64,000 nt of DNA from Bradyrhizobium sp. 195 (lineage in GTDB: Bacteria; Pseudomonadota; Alphaproteobacteria; Rhizobiales; Xanthobacteraceae): the NCBI RefSeq assembly GCF_023101665.1, contig NZ_CP082163.1, positions 62,001-126,000 on the forward strand, in the 5' to 3' direction. The notes under the pieces were generated by a model. It saw only the letters and a program-made list of their open reading frames with translations. It did not search any database and was not told the origin of the DNA. This document shows, piece after piece, positions 27,565 to 36,831 of the stretch. Every line of letters starts with the position of its first letter. Position 1 is the first letter of the stretch. The translations under genes and the position numbers were made by a program.

Positions 27565-29407
27565 GCGCGCTCCCCTGAGCTTCGAGCGCAATCCGGAATG
27601 TGTCCCAGAGGGTCCGGAACTCGGCTGGAATGGGATCTGCTTCGCTAGGCTCGATAGTCTCCAATCGTGTGATCAACCGTTCGATGGCGCGGAGCTGATC
27701 GCCGCCCCGGCAGAAGGCCCGAACCATGTCCTCGAGGAGCGGTGCGTCGTCGGCCATGCGCCACGCGCCGTGACCGGAGCCCTCCTGCGCGGCTAGCGCG
27801 GCCGCAAACGGGTCGCCAAGTTCGGAGAGGAGCAGTCGCAAATACCTAAAGAAGGCATCCTTACTGTCGATCACCCAGCGCAGGATAGCGGCGTACCGTT
27901 CGGATGGCAGGCCCTCCAGAACGAGGCCGGTGCTGAACAGAATGGAGACTTCGCCATCCTTGTCGGTCAGATGGAAAGCGACGAAACGCGTAAGATCAAT
28001 CAGCGGCATCGCCCCGAGATCGACCGGTTGGCCCAGCAGCAGTGTTTCAAGGGCATCCTTGCCATGGCCTTCGCCGCGCGTGATGGGCCACGCGCGCAGG
28101 CCGCCAATGCCGAGGAGCGGGAGGGGCGCGGAAGGTATCAGCCAGACGCGCCAGAGCAGACAGCCGTCATCGGCCGATTGGGTGCGCTCGCAATGAAGTT
28201 TCAAGCTGCTCCGACAAATGTCGCGGCGAGCTGCATCTAGCCGCGCCTCGGCGGCACGCAGGGCTGTATCGACGGCGACCAGTTCATCAGGCACGAAGGG
28301 GCGTGTGAGCCGACCAAACCCCTTGTCCCCTAAAATCTCCTCAATGCTGCCGACTCGTGAACGTTTGCCGGTCAGAGTGGCGAAGACCTCCACATTGCTT
28401 CCTGACAGAAGAGCAGGGCGCGTGGCGTTCCCGGATCCGACCGTGATCGCCGTATCCCAGCCAAGCTCTGCGATGAAGGCCTTGGCGTGCAGGCCCTGGA
28501 GAGCCGTGGTGTCGGTTTCCTCGCCGTCTTCTGTCGCCGCCATCTCATCCAGAACGGCCACCCGGCCGAAACGGGCGAGTGTTGCACCAGGCACTAAAGC
28601 AAGTTCATCCGAGCGGCCAATGAGGACGGGCTTCTCTGCACCGGCGAGGTCCGCGAGCATCGACAGTGCTTTGTCGTCACAGAACGGCGAGATCACGCCG
28701 AGCCGGGCGCACGGTTCTGGACGCCATTGCTTGCCGCCGAGGCCATTCACAGCGAAGGCGACGCTCTGAAAGAGCTCGGGCAAGTCCCAATCGGTGTGGC
28801 GCACGTCCTCGGCAAGTTCTTCGGTGAGGTTGCGCGCGCCATTGGGCAGGCCGGCGGTCGCCAAATCCGGCAGGCGGCGAATGAGATCTGCCAAAGGACG
28901 ATTGAGCGCCAGCGGCCGTTTAGCGACCACGCCGTCGAGCGTCAAGGCGATGTCCCATGAGCGATCGCGGGTGAGATTGCGCGACAGCACAAGCAGGCGA
29001 ATGCGAGTCGATTCATCTGCGCGCAAAGGCTTGAAGCGGAGTGCCCATATCTTGGGATGGAAAGCGCCTCCGTTGGGGGCTGCAACCTCCACGATGATCC
29101 GTTCAAGCAGCGAGCACAGGCGAGAATGAGGCCGCGTGTGCGCCTGGATGTGTCCGGCATCAGTGAAGACAAGGAGACGGCCGGCAATGCGTTCAGCTCC
29201 TTCGAGCAGCGCCAAAGGATGAGTGAGAATATCGTCGCGATTCTCGGCGGCGAACAGCGCCAGGCTAACCGGCACGGCGAGCGCCGTCTCGAAGTCGAGC
29301 GAGAAGGTGGTAGCGACGGCGGTGTCGAAGACGTAGCCAGCCGGCGGCTGCAGGTTGGCGCCGTAGAGGGTGCGCTGTTCGGGATCGAGGCTGTGCCTAT
29401 TCAGCAT
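27554..29407 (-). CDS. Phospholipase D-fold protein (putative nuclease)
   Basis: 617 residues. Two PLD-type half sites are visible: FHPKIWALRF followed by LVLSRNLTRDRSWD, and LHAKAFIAELGWD followed by TVGSGNATRPALLSG, each with H-x-K and the downstream N/D residues. PLD-fold proteins with this arrangement are often DNA nucleases in defence islands. The 3' end overlaps the helicase start and the 5' end overlaps the DUF6361 stop by 11 bases, so it is firmly in the operon. Phospholipase activity is not implied. Confidence 0.8.
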   Translation of the reverse strand: MLNRHSLDPEQRTLYGANLQPPAGYVFDTAVATTFSLDFETALAVPVSLALFAAENRDDILTHPLALLEGAERIAGRLLVFTDAGHIQAHTRPHSRLCSLLERIIVEVAAPNGGAFHPKIWALRFKPLRADESTRIRLLVLSRNLTRDRSWDIALTLDGVVAKRPLALNRPLADLIRRLPDLATAGLPNGARNLTEELAEDVRHTDWDLPELFQSVAFAVNGLGGKQWRPEPCARLGVISPFCDDKALSMLADLAGAEKPVLIGRSDELALVPGATLARFGRVAVLDEMAATEDGEETDTTALQGLHAKAFIAELGWDTAITVGSGNATRPALLSGSNVEVFATLTGKRSRVGSIEEILGDKGFGRLTRPFVPDELVAVDTALRAAEARLDAARRDICRSSLKLHCERTQSADDGCLLWRVWLIPSAPLPLLGIGGLRAWPITRGEGHGKDALETLLLGQPVDLGAMPLIDLTRFVAFHLTDKDGEVSILFSTGLVLEGLPSERYAAILRWVIDSKDAFFRYLRLLLSELGDPFAAALAAQEGSGHGAWRMADDAPLLEDMVRAFCRGGDQLRAIERLITRLETIEPSEADPIPAEFRTLWDTFRIALEAQGSAHAE

Positions 29408-30575
29408 CGGCCAGATCCCGCAGATGCGATCTCGCTTGGCTCCAGCGAAAGTTGAGACGGTTGACGCCGGAGGCGCCAGTCCAGCGATCGCGCACAGCGT
29501 GATTGGCGTAGCGCGATTGGCTGGTCTTCAATCGACGTTCGCGCTCTTCCACGAGCTGCCGCGCTGCGGGCGCCGAAGCAATCTGGGTTGAGTTCTCCAC
29601 AACCAGTTCGAGCCACTGCATCACGAAGCGCTTGGCTGCAGGCCGGATGCTATGGCCGGGATGCTCGACGGCGTCCCAGAAATCGTCCAGCGACCAGTTG
29701 CGCACGAGGGAAAGATCCACCTCGGCGGTCCACGTCGCGATGCGTTCGCGATAATCCTCGGCCCAATCATCCCGACTACGCAGTTCGCTTAGCACCAGGT
29801 TGTAGAGGAGCGCCGCCCCATGCATCACATTCGAGAAAATCTCGCCGTGGTGGATCAGGCGGCGCGCGGGCGCCGGAAACGACGCAAGATGCGGGTGAGT
29901 CCAGATATGGTCGCAGTCTGCATTGATACCTTCGCGTGCCAGCAGGGTCAGCAGCGCCGCCGGTTGGGTAGCGACCAGGCGATCGATGATGAACTGCGCT
30001 TCGTCCGCCGCTAGGCGAAAGACGGCGCGGTCGAGCAGGTCCTTGGGTGCCTGCGGCAGGGATTGGTTCCATATAGCAGCCGCCCGCGGACCTGCAGCGG
30101 CGTCCTCGCTGTCTGACGATACGCGCAGCCTCTTCAGGCTGCGCAAAGAGACGAAAAGGCTATCGGCGGAGCCCGGAAAGAGGCGAATGCCCCAGGCGCC
30201 GAGGCCCGCCCAATAAACCGAGCTGGGGAGCCGCTGCAGCCGCGGACCGGCGTCGCGGCCGATGATGCCATTCGACTCTCCGCCAGCCTTGAGCGCGTCG
30301 GCGAGCCGAATTTCCAAAACGCGGGCCTCGGTGCGAAGCTGGCTTTCCGGAATGTCCCGGGCTTCCAGCGTGCGGAATAGCCAGGGAATGAAGAGCATGT
30401 ATCGCAAACGGGTCTGGATCGTGCTCGTCCCCGGAAAGAGATGATCCGCGATCGAATCACGAATGGCGCCCAAGCCCAGTTCGTCGCGGCCCTCGCGCTC
30501 CTGAAAGAGCGCCATGATCCGCTGCGCGCGCTGGCGCTCGGCTTCGTCAAAATCGATCCAGGCAAGAGATGACAT
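29397..30575 (-). CDS. DUF6361 family protein
   Basis: 392 residues from ATG 30575. It begins MSSLAWIDFDEAERQRAQRI and continues with LGLGAIRDSIADHLFPGTST, the typical start of DUF6361. No catalytic motif is evident. Genes of this family are found, in my memory, together with PLD-fold and helicase genes, as here. The start lies 14 bases after the UvrD-like stop and its own stop overlaps the PLD gene, so expression is coupled. Role within the system unknown. Confidence 0.78.
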   Translation of the reverse strand: MSSLAWIDFDEAERQRAQRIMALFQEREGRDELGLGAIRDSIADHLFPGTSTIQTRLRYMLFIPWLFRTLEARDIPESQLRTEARVLEIRLADALKAGGESNGIIGRDAGPRLQRLPSSVYWAGLGAWGIRLFPGSADSLFVSLRSLKRLRVSSDSEDAAAGPRAAAIWNQSLPQAPKDLLDRAVFRLAADEAQFIIDRLVATQPAALLTLLAREGINADCDHIWTHPHLASFPAPARRLIHHGEIFSNVMHGAALLYNLVLSELRSRDDWAEDYRERIATWTAEVDLSLVRNWSLDDFWDAVEHPGHSIRPAAKRFVMQWLELVVENSTQIASAPAARQLVEERERRLKTSQSRYANHAVRDRWTGASGVNRLNFRWSQARSHLRDLADAE

Positions 30576-30589
30576 GCGCGCGTCCGATC

Positions 30590-33500
30590 TCAGGATATCG
30601 GGACGGCCGGCTTCGTTCGCGCGACGGGGATGATCACCCCTGACGTCGCCAGCACGATCAGTCCGCGTTCGGCTTGGGTCGTATCCAGATAGGCGCGAAC
30701 CTGCGCTCGATAGTGTTCGAGCGTCTCGGGGGCGGGCGCGATGTCGCTCTTCCAATCGACAACCACTTGAGGCGCGCCATCGGCGCCAAAGGCAATCGCA
30801 TCAGCAATGCCAGCTGTCGCTTCTTCCTGTTCCTTGGTCAAGGTGGAGGCGTAGACCGGGAATTCCGGCAACAGGCCCGGTCTGAGGGCGACAATCTCAG
30901 GGAGAGCCAGAGCACGAAGGACGCAGGAAGCGAGTTCGGCGGGCACCAGCCCCTGCGCTGGATCGGGGGCCACAGGCCGGCCAATGGCTCGGGTCAGGGC
31001 TTCCGCGCGGGCGATGAGGGCGGCTTCCGCCTCCACCGTTTCGCCAGTGAGGACCTCTTCGATGAGCTTGTGCAGGATAATGCCGCGCTCGCGGCCCCCT
31101 TGGATCGTCGGGGTAACGCCGTCCTCGACAGGCGCGCCATCGACATTCGTCACCAGGATCGCCGGCAGCTCGGCGTGCAACGCCGGTCCGGTCACGCTTT
31201 CGTCGCGGCTCGGGGCGAGCCAGAGAATGCGCTGGCGGCGCTCGGCGATGATCGCCGCTTCCGCAGCGAAGCTTTCGCGGGTCTGCGCGTTCTCCGTGCC
31301 AGCTGCACCAAGCCCGATTTCGGGCGGCAGGTGACTAAGATCAAGCGCCGGTAGTTCCGCCAGCGACAGATCGAGAAGCGAAATCCAGGCCGATGCCTTG
31401 GCCGTGACGTCAAGTCGCGGCAGGACCAACAGCTCGCGCGCCCGTGTGGCGGCGACATACCAGAGACGGATGCGTTCGCGGTCGAGCTCGGCTTTCTCTG
31501 CGTCGCGTGCCGCCTCGTAACCCGTCGGCTTCACGCCGAACACCGGACAATAAAACCGGTCGCTACCACGGTCGGTGACAGCGCTCTCCGGCGCCATGAT
31601 CTGCGTCATCGTGTTGACCGGCACGACGATCGGCCATTCCAGACCCTTGGCGGCGTGCATGGTGTAGAGCGCAACCGCCTCTTCCTGGGCATCGGGACGG
31701 CCTTCAACGGCGCGAGCCTCGTCGGTCCACGCGGCGGTCATCGCTTCTGCGAAAGCGCGCAGGCCGCGGACAGCATATGCGCGACTGAGGCTCAGATAGA
31801 GATCGACATTGGCGAGCGCGCGCTCGGCCTGGTCGCGATGCCGCTGAAGGAGGATCGGCCGCACGCGCAGCACGTCTATTGCTTGCGACAACAGATCGTG
31901 CGGCGTGGTGGCGTTGATCTTCAGGCGCAGCGCGTGCAGCTTCTCGATGATGTCGCGCGCATGCAGATGGGTGACGGTTTCCAGAGCCACGCTGAGGTCC
32001 AGCAGCGGCAGGGCATCCGGCGCATCCTCGGAGCGCGGGAGCGCCCATACAATGTCCAGCAGTTCTTCCTCGGTCAGGCCGACCAATGGACCGCGCAGCA
32101 GCGCGCCGAGCGCGAGCGTGTCGCGGCGATCGGCGAGGACCCGCGTGAGGGCGATGAGGTCTTGAATCTCCTGGCGACGGAATAGTCCTTTGCCGGCCTG
32201 GGTCGCGACCGGAATGCCGCACCGCTCCAGCGCTTCCTCATAGCGCCATAGGTCGCTTCCCGTTGGCGCCAAGAGGGCGATGTCGCCGGGCCTGCAGGCG
32301 CGGCGCTCGCCGGTCTTGCGATCGAGTATAGCCTCGCTGCCGATAAGCCGCGCGCACATGTCGGCAACGGCTTCTGCCTCACCGTCGCGCTGGCGTTCGG
32401 CCGAGGCCTTGCCGTCAGCATCGGCCACGGCGATGTCGAGGGCCGCGATGCATAGCCCCTCGTTCCGTTCGGGGTGAAACGCATCCAGCGCGGTGAACCC
32501 CGGCTGGCCGTTTTCGGTCGACAGCAGAAGCGCAAAGCGATCGTTCACATAGCGCAGGATCGGTTCGCAGGATCGAAAATTGGTCGAGATCGGCAACACG
32601 CTGTCCGGCGCTTGCGCAAGGAACGCTTCTCGCGCTTGGATGTAGGCCGCGACGTCGGCGCCGCGAAAGCGATAGATCGCTTGCTTCGGGTCGCCGACGA
32701 GGAACAGTGCGCCGGGGCGGATTTGGAACGTGGTCCAGTCGTCGTTGTCCGTGTCTTCCTGGGGTTCGCCGCATAGGCGCCAGAAGATTTCGGTCTGCAA
32801 GGGATCCGTGTCTTGGAATTCGTCGACCAGGACGTGTGCGAAGCGAGCTGCCAGCGCGTGGCGCACGGCTTCGTGGTCGCGTAATAGCGCGCGTGCGGAG
32901 AAGATGAGATCGTCGAAATCGAGAAGGGCAGCCGAACGCTTGTATTCGCGGAAACGATCCATCACCGGCTGCACAAGGCGAACGAGCTCGGCGAGGGCGC
33001 GCGCAGCGGCCGCCTGCGACAGTGCGGTCCATGCTTCGCAACAGGCGCTGTAGTGGCCTTCTGCGGCAGCGTTCAAGCGATCGCCATCGGCTTTGGCGAG
33101 GCCCGCGCGCTTGGCCGCTTCGCCCCATTTGCCTTTCTTCTTGTAGGCTCGAAATCCTCCCGCAGCCGTACAGAGGTCGGGATGGGGACGTGCGAGCAAC
33201 AGCCGCACGAGATCGGCAGGCTGCGCCGCCGGCGAGATGGCCACAACGATCTCGGCCGTTTCGCAAAAGCGCGCGGCGATGTCGGCGGTCTCCATCTCGT
33301 CGACCCCGGAGGCGCGCACTAAAGACGCGAACTCGCCTGCCGCCTGGCGGAGGGCATGGATGAGCGGGACCAGCGCTTTCGGTGCATCGACGATCAGAGT
33401 GCGGCGATCGCGGAGATGGCTAAGAATCTTGTGAATCAGTCCGACGGTCTCGCTCGGGCCCTGCAAGACCAGTTCGGCGAGCAACCCGCCAGCATCCCCG

Positions 33501-33997
33501 GCGAGTTCCTCCCGAAGCCAGGTTTCAATGATCTCAGTGAACGCGAGGTCCGCTTGGTTTCGGTCCATCACTGCCGCGCCAGGATCGATATCTGCCTCAA
33601 CGGGATAGGGTTTGATGAGGCGCTGACAGAAGCCGTGGATGGTGGAGCAGGTGATTTCGTCAATGGCTGTGCTGGCGGCCCAAAGATGGCGTTGCTGGTC
33701 TTCGGACAGTCCATGAGGTAAGGCGACACGAAGCTCGGCGGGCATGCGCCCCGCCGCCAACTCGCCAACGAAATCGCGTACACGGATGAGAAGCTCACTG
33801 GCCGCGAGCTCGGTGAACGTTACCGCGGCGACCATCCTAGGTGCGATGCCCTCGGCTAGCATCAGAGCGATACGGCCGGCCATGACGGCGGTCTTGCCGG
33901 AACCCGCGCCGGCTTCGACCAGAAATGAGCGATCGTGGACCGCGATCGCTGTCCGCCGTGCCAGATCATCGGCGTGCGGTTTCAATGGCGCATTCAT
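30590..33997 (-). CDS. UvrD/AddA-like helicase-nuclease
   Basis: 1,135 residues. SF1 motifs: FLVEAGAGSGKTAVMAGRI (Walker A), HVLVDEFQDTDPLQTEIF (Walker B), FLVGDPKQAIYRFRGAD (motif III), YTMHAAKGLEWPIVVPV (motif V) and LWYVAATRARELL (motif VI). The C-terminal 250 residues hold a RecB-type nuclease site (PQVVVDWKSDIAP, D-x-K). The architecture is that of AddA. ATG 33997 overlaps the AddB-like stop in TGATG and has GGAGG seven bases upstream; GTG 34000 is the alternative. Together with the AddB-like protein it would form a DNA end-processing helicase-nuclease, here dedicated to this operon. Confidence 0.9.
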   Translation of the reverse strand: MNAPLKPHADDLARRTAIAVHDRSFLVEAGAGSGKTAVMAGRIALMLAEGIAPRMVAAVTFTELAASELLIRVRDFVGELAAGRMPAELRVALPHGLSEDQQRHLWAASTAIDEITCSTIHGFCQRLIKPYPVEADIDPGAAVMDRNQADLAFTEIIETWLREELAGDAGGLLAELVLQGPSETVGLIHKILSHLRDRRTLIVDAPKALVPLIHALRQAAGEFASLVRASGVDEMETADIAARFCETAEIVVAISPAAQPADLVRLLLARPHPDLCTAAGGFRAYKKKGKWGEAAKRAGLAKADGDRLNAAAEGHYSACCEAWTALSQAAAARALAELVRLVQPVMDRFREYKRSAALLDFDDLIFSARALLRDHEAVRHALAARFAHVLVDEFQDTDPLQTEIFWRLCGEPQEDTDNDDWTTFQIRPGALFLVGDPKQAIYRFRGADVAAYIQAREAFLAQAPDSVLPISTNFRSCEPILRYVNDRFALLLSTENGQPGFTALDAFHPERNEGLCIAALDIAVADADGKASAERQRDGEAEAVADMCARLIGSEAILDRKTGERRACRPGDIALLAPTGSDLWRYEEALERCGIPVATQAGKGLFRRQEIQDLIALTRVLADRRDTLALGALLRGPLVGLTEEELLDIVWALPRSEDAPDALPLLDLSVALETVTHLHARDIIEKLHALRLKINATTPHDLLSQAIDVLRVRPILLQRHRDQAERALANVDLYLSLSRAYAVRGLRAFAEAMTAAWTDEARAVEGRPDAQEEAVALYTMHAAKGLEWPIVVPVNTMTQIMAPESAVTDRGSDRFYCPVFGVKPTGYEAARDAEKAELDRERIRLWYVAATRARELLVLPRLDVTAKASAWISLLDLSLAELPALDLSHLPPEIGLGAAGTENAQTRESFAAEAAIIAERRQRILWLAPSRDESVTGPALHAELPAILVTNVDGAPVEDGVTPTIQGGRERGIILHKLIEEVLTGETVEAEAALIARAEALTRAIGRPVAPDPAQGLVPAELASCVLRALALPEIVALRPGLLPEFPVYASTLTKEQEEATAGIADAIAFGADGAPQVVVDWKSDIAPAPETLEHYRAQVRAYLDTTQAERGLIVLATSGVIIPVARTKPAVPIS

Positions 33998-36657
33998 CAC
34001 GGAGCCTCCCAGACCTGCGCGGCGGCTCCAAGACGCTCGGTAGCGGCGGCGATCTTGCGTTTGCAGTAAGCAGCGCCGGAATTGGCCGGCAGCGCGAAGG
34101 CGAGGTCGTCATATGTCCCGCCCGCGTCGGCCCCGAGCACAGCGCCACCGGCGAGGAGATTTGCGTGTGCGGCGCGCAGGTAGCCTACGACTTCGACCAG
34201 GGTGCCTTCGGGATCCTCGAGCCGCAGGTCGACCTCATCGCGGGGATAGAGGAGCGAAGCACTGACGGTGACATCGTCTCCGAGCATCGCCTTCACGGCG
34301 AACGCGTAGAGGCAGCGCTGCAACTCTTTGCCGCCGTCGAGGATGATGCTGTCTTTGGGCTTTCGACCGGTCTTATAGTCTCGCACCAGAGCGCAGCGGC
34401 CGTCGCCGGAGATATCGAGCCGATCGATGTAGCCAGCGATCCGGAAGCCGGTGCCGGGAATTTCAACACTGGCCGCTGGGTCCCAGGGCGGCGCTGCGTC
34501 GGTCTTGGGTTGGGCGCCGCCGAAGGGGACCTCGCCGAAAGCACGGGTGCCAGCGAGGTGCCCGTCGCCAAAAGCGAGCGCGCGCTGGCTCAGTTCACGT
34601 GCCTCGTCGAGGGTGCGCCGCCAGATCACTCGCGGCGGCACGGGGCGTTCTGTTTCCCAGAATTCGGCAACCTCGCCGACAGCGCCATCGACGGTGCTGG
34701 CGATCTGTTGCGCCGTCGCGACTGCCAGTCCGCCGTTGGCCTCAATCGCGCTTAGCGCTCGATCCAGTGTCATGTGAACAAGATCGCCCATAGCAAGCGT
34801 ATCGAGTACGAGCGGGTCGTCGCCGCTTTCGGACGCTCGCCAGCGCAAGCCATAGTGCCAGACGAAGCCGAGCGGATTGCGCAGGAGCTGGCGAAGAGAG
34901 CTTGCGGATTGCGTGCGTGCCAGGGTGGCTCGCACGACGGGATGGTCAGCACGAACGAGCCCGTCATGGGGTGTGATCTCCTCCCGCAACCAATTGCGCC
35001 AGCAGGTGGTTGCCGCAGCGGCTTGCGGCAGGGTGCGGAATTCTTGCGGCCGGGCCATCAGTCGGTCGGTCTCGCTAAAGGCATGATCCGGCACCCGGTT
35101 ACGTCGCAGATAGATCTCATCGGGATGACTCTGCAGCAAGGTGCTGCGACCGAGCAGACGACCATCGCTGTCCCGCCGCGCCCGTGACAGGACAACCTGT
35201 CGCTCGCTGGTGGCTAGGATGGTCGCGAAGTCCCGCCGGTCGGCCGCGCTGACCGGAAGCGGGTCGAGCTCCTCGGTGGGAATGATGTGATCGGAGAGGA
35301 GCCGATCCTCGGAAATGCCGCGCGGCCAACGCGAAGAATTGAGGCCGAGCAGGCGAACGAAGCGGCGCGGCGATGCCGCCAAGGCGCTCGCCGGCATCCA
35401 GGCGACCGAGGCGCAGGCATTGAGGCCGTCATCCTGTTTCAACGTCTCCAAGGTCAGATCGAGCGAGGCAGCCGGGCCGGCAAGGAGCGCCTTGCGCCAG
35501 ATGGCCAACGTCCTGCCATGCAACAGCGCTTCGCTAATCTCTTCAGCCTCGGATATGCCTTGCGACAGCAGAGACATGATCTTCCGCAGCGCCGGACCAT
35601 GATCGATTTCGTCGGGCCAATCGGCAGCCGTCAGACGGTCGAGCAGGTGGACCCACGCTTGGGGCGACGCCAGCGGAGCATCCGCTGGCAGGACGCGTGT
35701 CCAGCCCTCCGGTAGAGCTTGAAACGGGCCGGGATAGGCGGTCAGCAGAGACCCCAAGCGCCGCATACGGGTCTGAGAAAGGCCGCGCACGAGGATATCC
35801 GCCAAGGCGGCAGCCGCCTGACCCTCCCTGCAGGCCGTGATTTTGACGCCATGCACGAAGTGAAGGTCGAGATTGGCGTCGGCTCGCAAAGCCAGGAAAT
35901 GATCGTCGTAGTCGGCCGGCGTGACGGAGGCGATGGCGATCTCGGCGGGATTGGCTGTGCCGGACGCGATGAGCTGCCGCGCCCATCGAAGGGCTTCGAT
36001 GGCTTCGTGATAGGCGGTCGAGGCGCTGACGGTCACGATCTCTGGCGCGTGTGGTTCACTCCGCGCTACATCGATGGCACCGCTATCGAGCCAGGTGGGC
36101 GTCGACCGCGGTCCGGCGGTCCAGCGAACCGGCACCCGCGCAGCAATCGCATGCAGTAGAGGCCGCCAGCATGGCGACAGCTCCGTGATGCCGACTATCT
36201 CAATCGGCCCGAACAGGGGGCCAACATGATCTAGCCGTTGCAACGCTGTAGCCACTAGATCGGTGGGACGCATCATGGCTGGTGGCAGGGCGGCAAGGAC
36301 TGCGTCCTCGATGCTGGCGATCGAGGCAATGCGCGGGTGCTCGCCGGCCCGCGCCTGCAAATCGACGCCAGCGCGCCACGCCTTACGAAGGGTGTCGGTG
36401 GCGGCCCCGACCACGCCTGGCAGCAATTTCAGGCTATCAAGCTCGCCCAGCACGATGCTCGGCAGAATCGCCTGAACGGTGGAACGCAGGGTCTCGTCAT
36501 CGACCGGACGCGCCAGACCGCCCGCGAGGCGTGCGGCGACTTGTTCGAAGGTCATGATCTGGAGGCCGTGATGGCGCTCGCGTGCGGCGGCGAGGCGAAG
36601 CTCTCTCATCGCCAGCCGCCCGTGGGCGATAATGGTCCGCCTTCCTGATACTTCCAT
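33997..36657 (-). CDS. AddB-like PD-(D/E)xK nuclease
   Basis: 886 residues from ATG 36657; upstream in-frame codons look non-coding. No Walker A is seen, as in inactivated helicase-fold AddB relatives. The nuclease domain near the C-terminus has GYIDRLDISGDGRCALVRDYKTGRKP (D ... DYKTG, split here for reading), the RecB-family motif. I do not see the cysteine set of an iron-sulfur AddB. First gene of the five-gene operon, transcribed away from the WYL regulator with about 175 bases between the two starts. Confidence 0.82.
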   Translation of the reverse strand: MEVSGRRTIIAHGRLAMRELRLAAARERHHGLQIMTFEQVAARLAGGLARPVDDETLRSTVQAILPSIVLGELDSLKLLPGVVGAATDTLRKAWRAGVDLQARAGEHPRIASIASIEDAVLAALPPAMMRPTDLVATALQRLDHVGPLFGPIEIVGITELSPCWRPLLHAIAARVPVRWTAGPRSTPTWLDSGAIDVARSEPHAPEIVTVSASTAYHEAIEALRWARQLIASGTANPAEIAIASVTPADYDDHFLALRADANLDLHFVHGVKITACREGQAAAALADILVRGLSQTRMRRLGSLLTAYPGPFQALPEGWTRVLPADAPLASPQAWVHLLDRLTAADWPDEIDHGPALRKIMSLLSQGISEAEEISEALLHGRTLAIWRKALLAGPAASLDLTLETLKQDDGLNACASVAWMPASALAASPRRFVRLLGLNSSRWPRGISEDRLLSDHIIPTEELDPLPVSAADRRDFATILATSERQVVLSRARRDSDGRLLGRSTLLQSHPDEIYLRRNRVPDHAFSETDRLMARPQEFRTLPQAAAATTCWRNWLREEITPHDGLVRADHPVVRATLARTQSASSLRQLLRNPLGFVWHYGLRWRASESGDDPLVLDTLAMGDLVHMTLDRALSAIEANGGLAVATAQQIASTVDGAVGEVAEFWETERPVPPRVIWRRTLDEARELSQRALAFGDGHLAGTRAFGEVPFGGAQPKTDAAPPWDPAASVEIPGTGFRIAGYIDRLDISGDGRCALVRDYKTGRKPKDSIILDGGKELQRCLYAFAVKAMLGDDVTVSASLLYPRDEVDLRLEDPEGTLVEVVGYLRAAHANLLAGGAVLGADAGGTYDDLAFALPANSGAAYCKRKIAAATERLGAAAQVWEAP

Positions 36658-36831
36658 CGGTCCCGAGCCCCGTGCGCGCAAATCGCCAACTTTCTTAGAA
36701 GGAGCGCCTGTGCATCCTCCCTGGCGCCGCTTTACGCGCTTGACCCAAACGCCCCTCACGAATAGAAAATATATGGGTCGTAATGATATGTCCAGATAGT
36801 TTCTATCTGCATCGTCTTGGAGGCGAGCTTG
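36658..36831. promoter_or_regulatory. Divergent promoter region of the five-gene operon and WYL regulator
   Basis: The 174-base divergent region is locally AT-rich (36761-36775). It contains a perfect inverted repeat CAGATAG / CTATCTG with a three-base centre (36793-36809), 23 bases before the regulator start, and a related half-site AATAGAAA near 36761. WYL regulators of the BrxR type bind such palindromes in their own promoter, so this is the probable operator controlling both directions. Confidence 0.55.
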
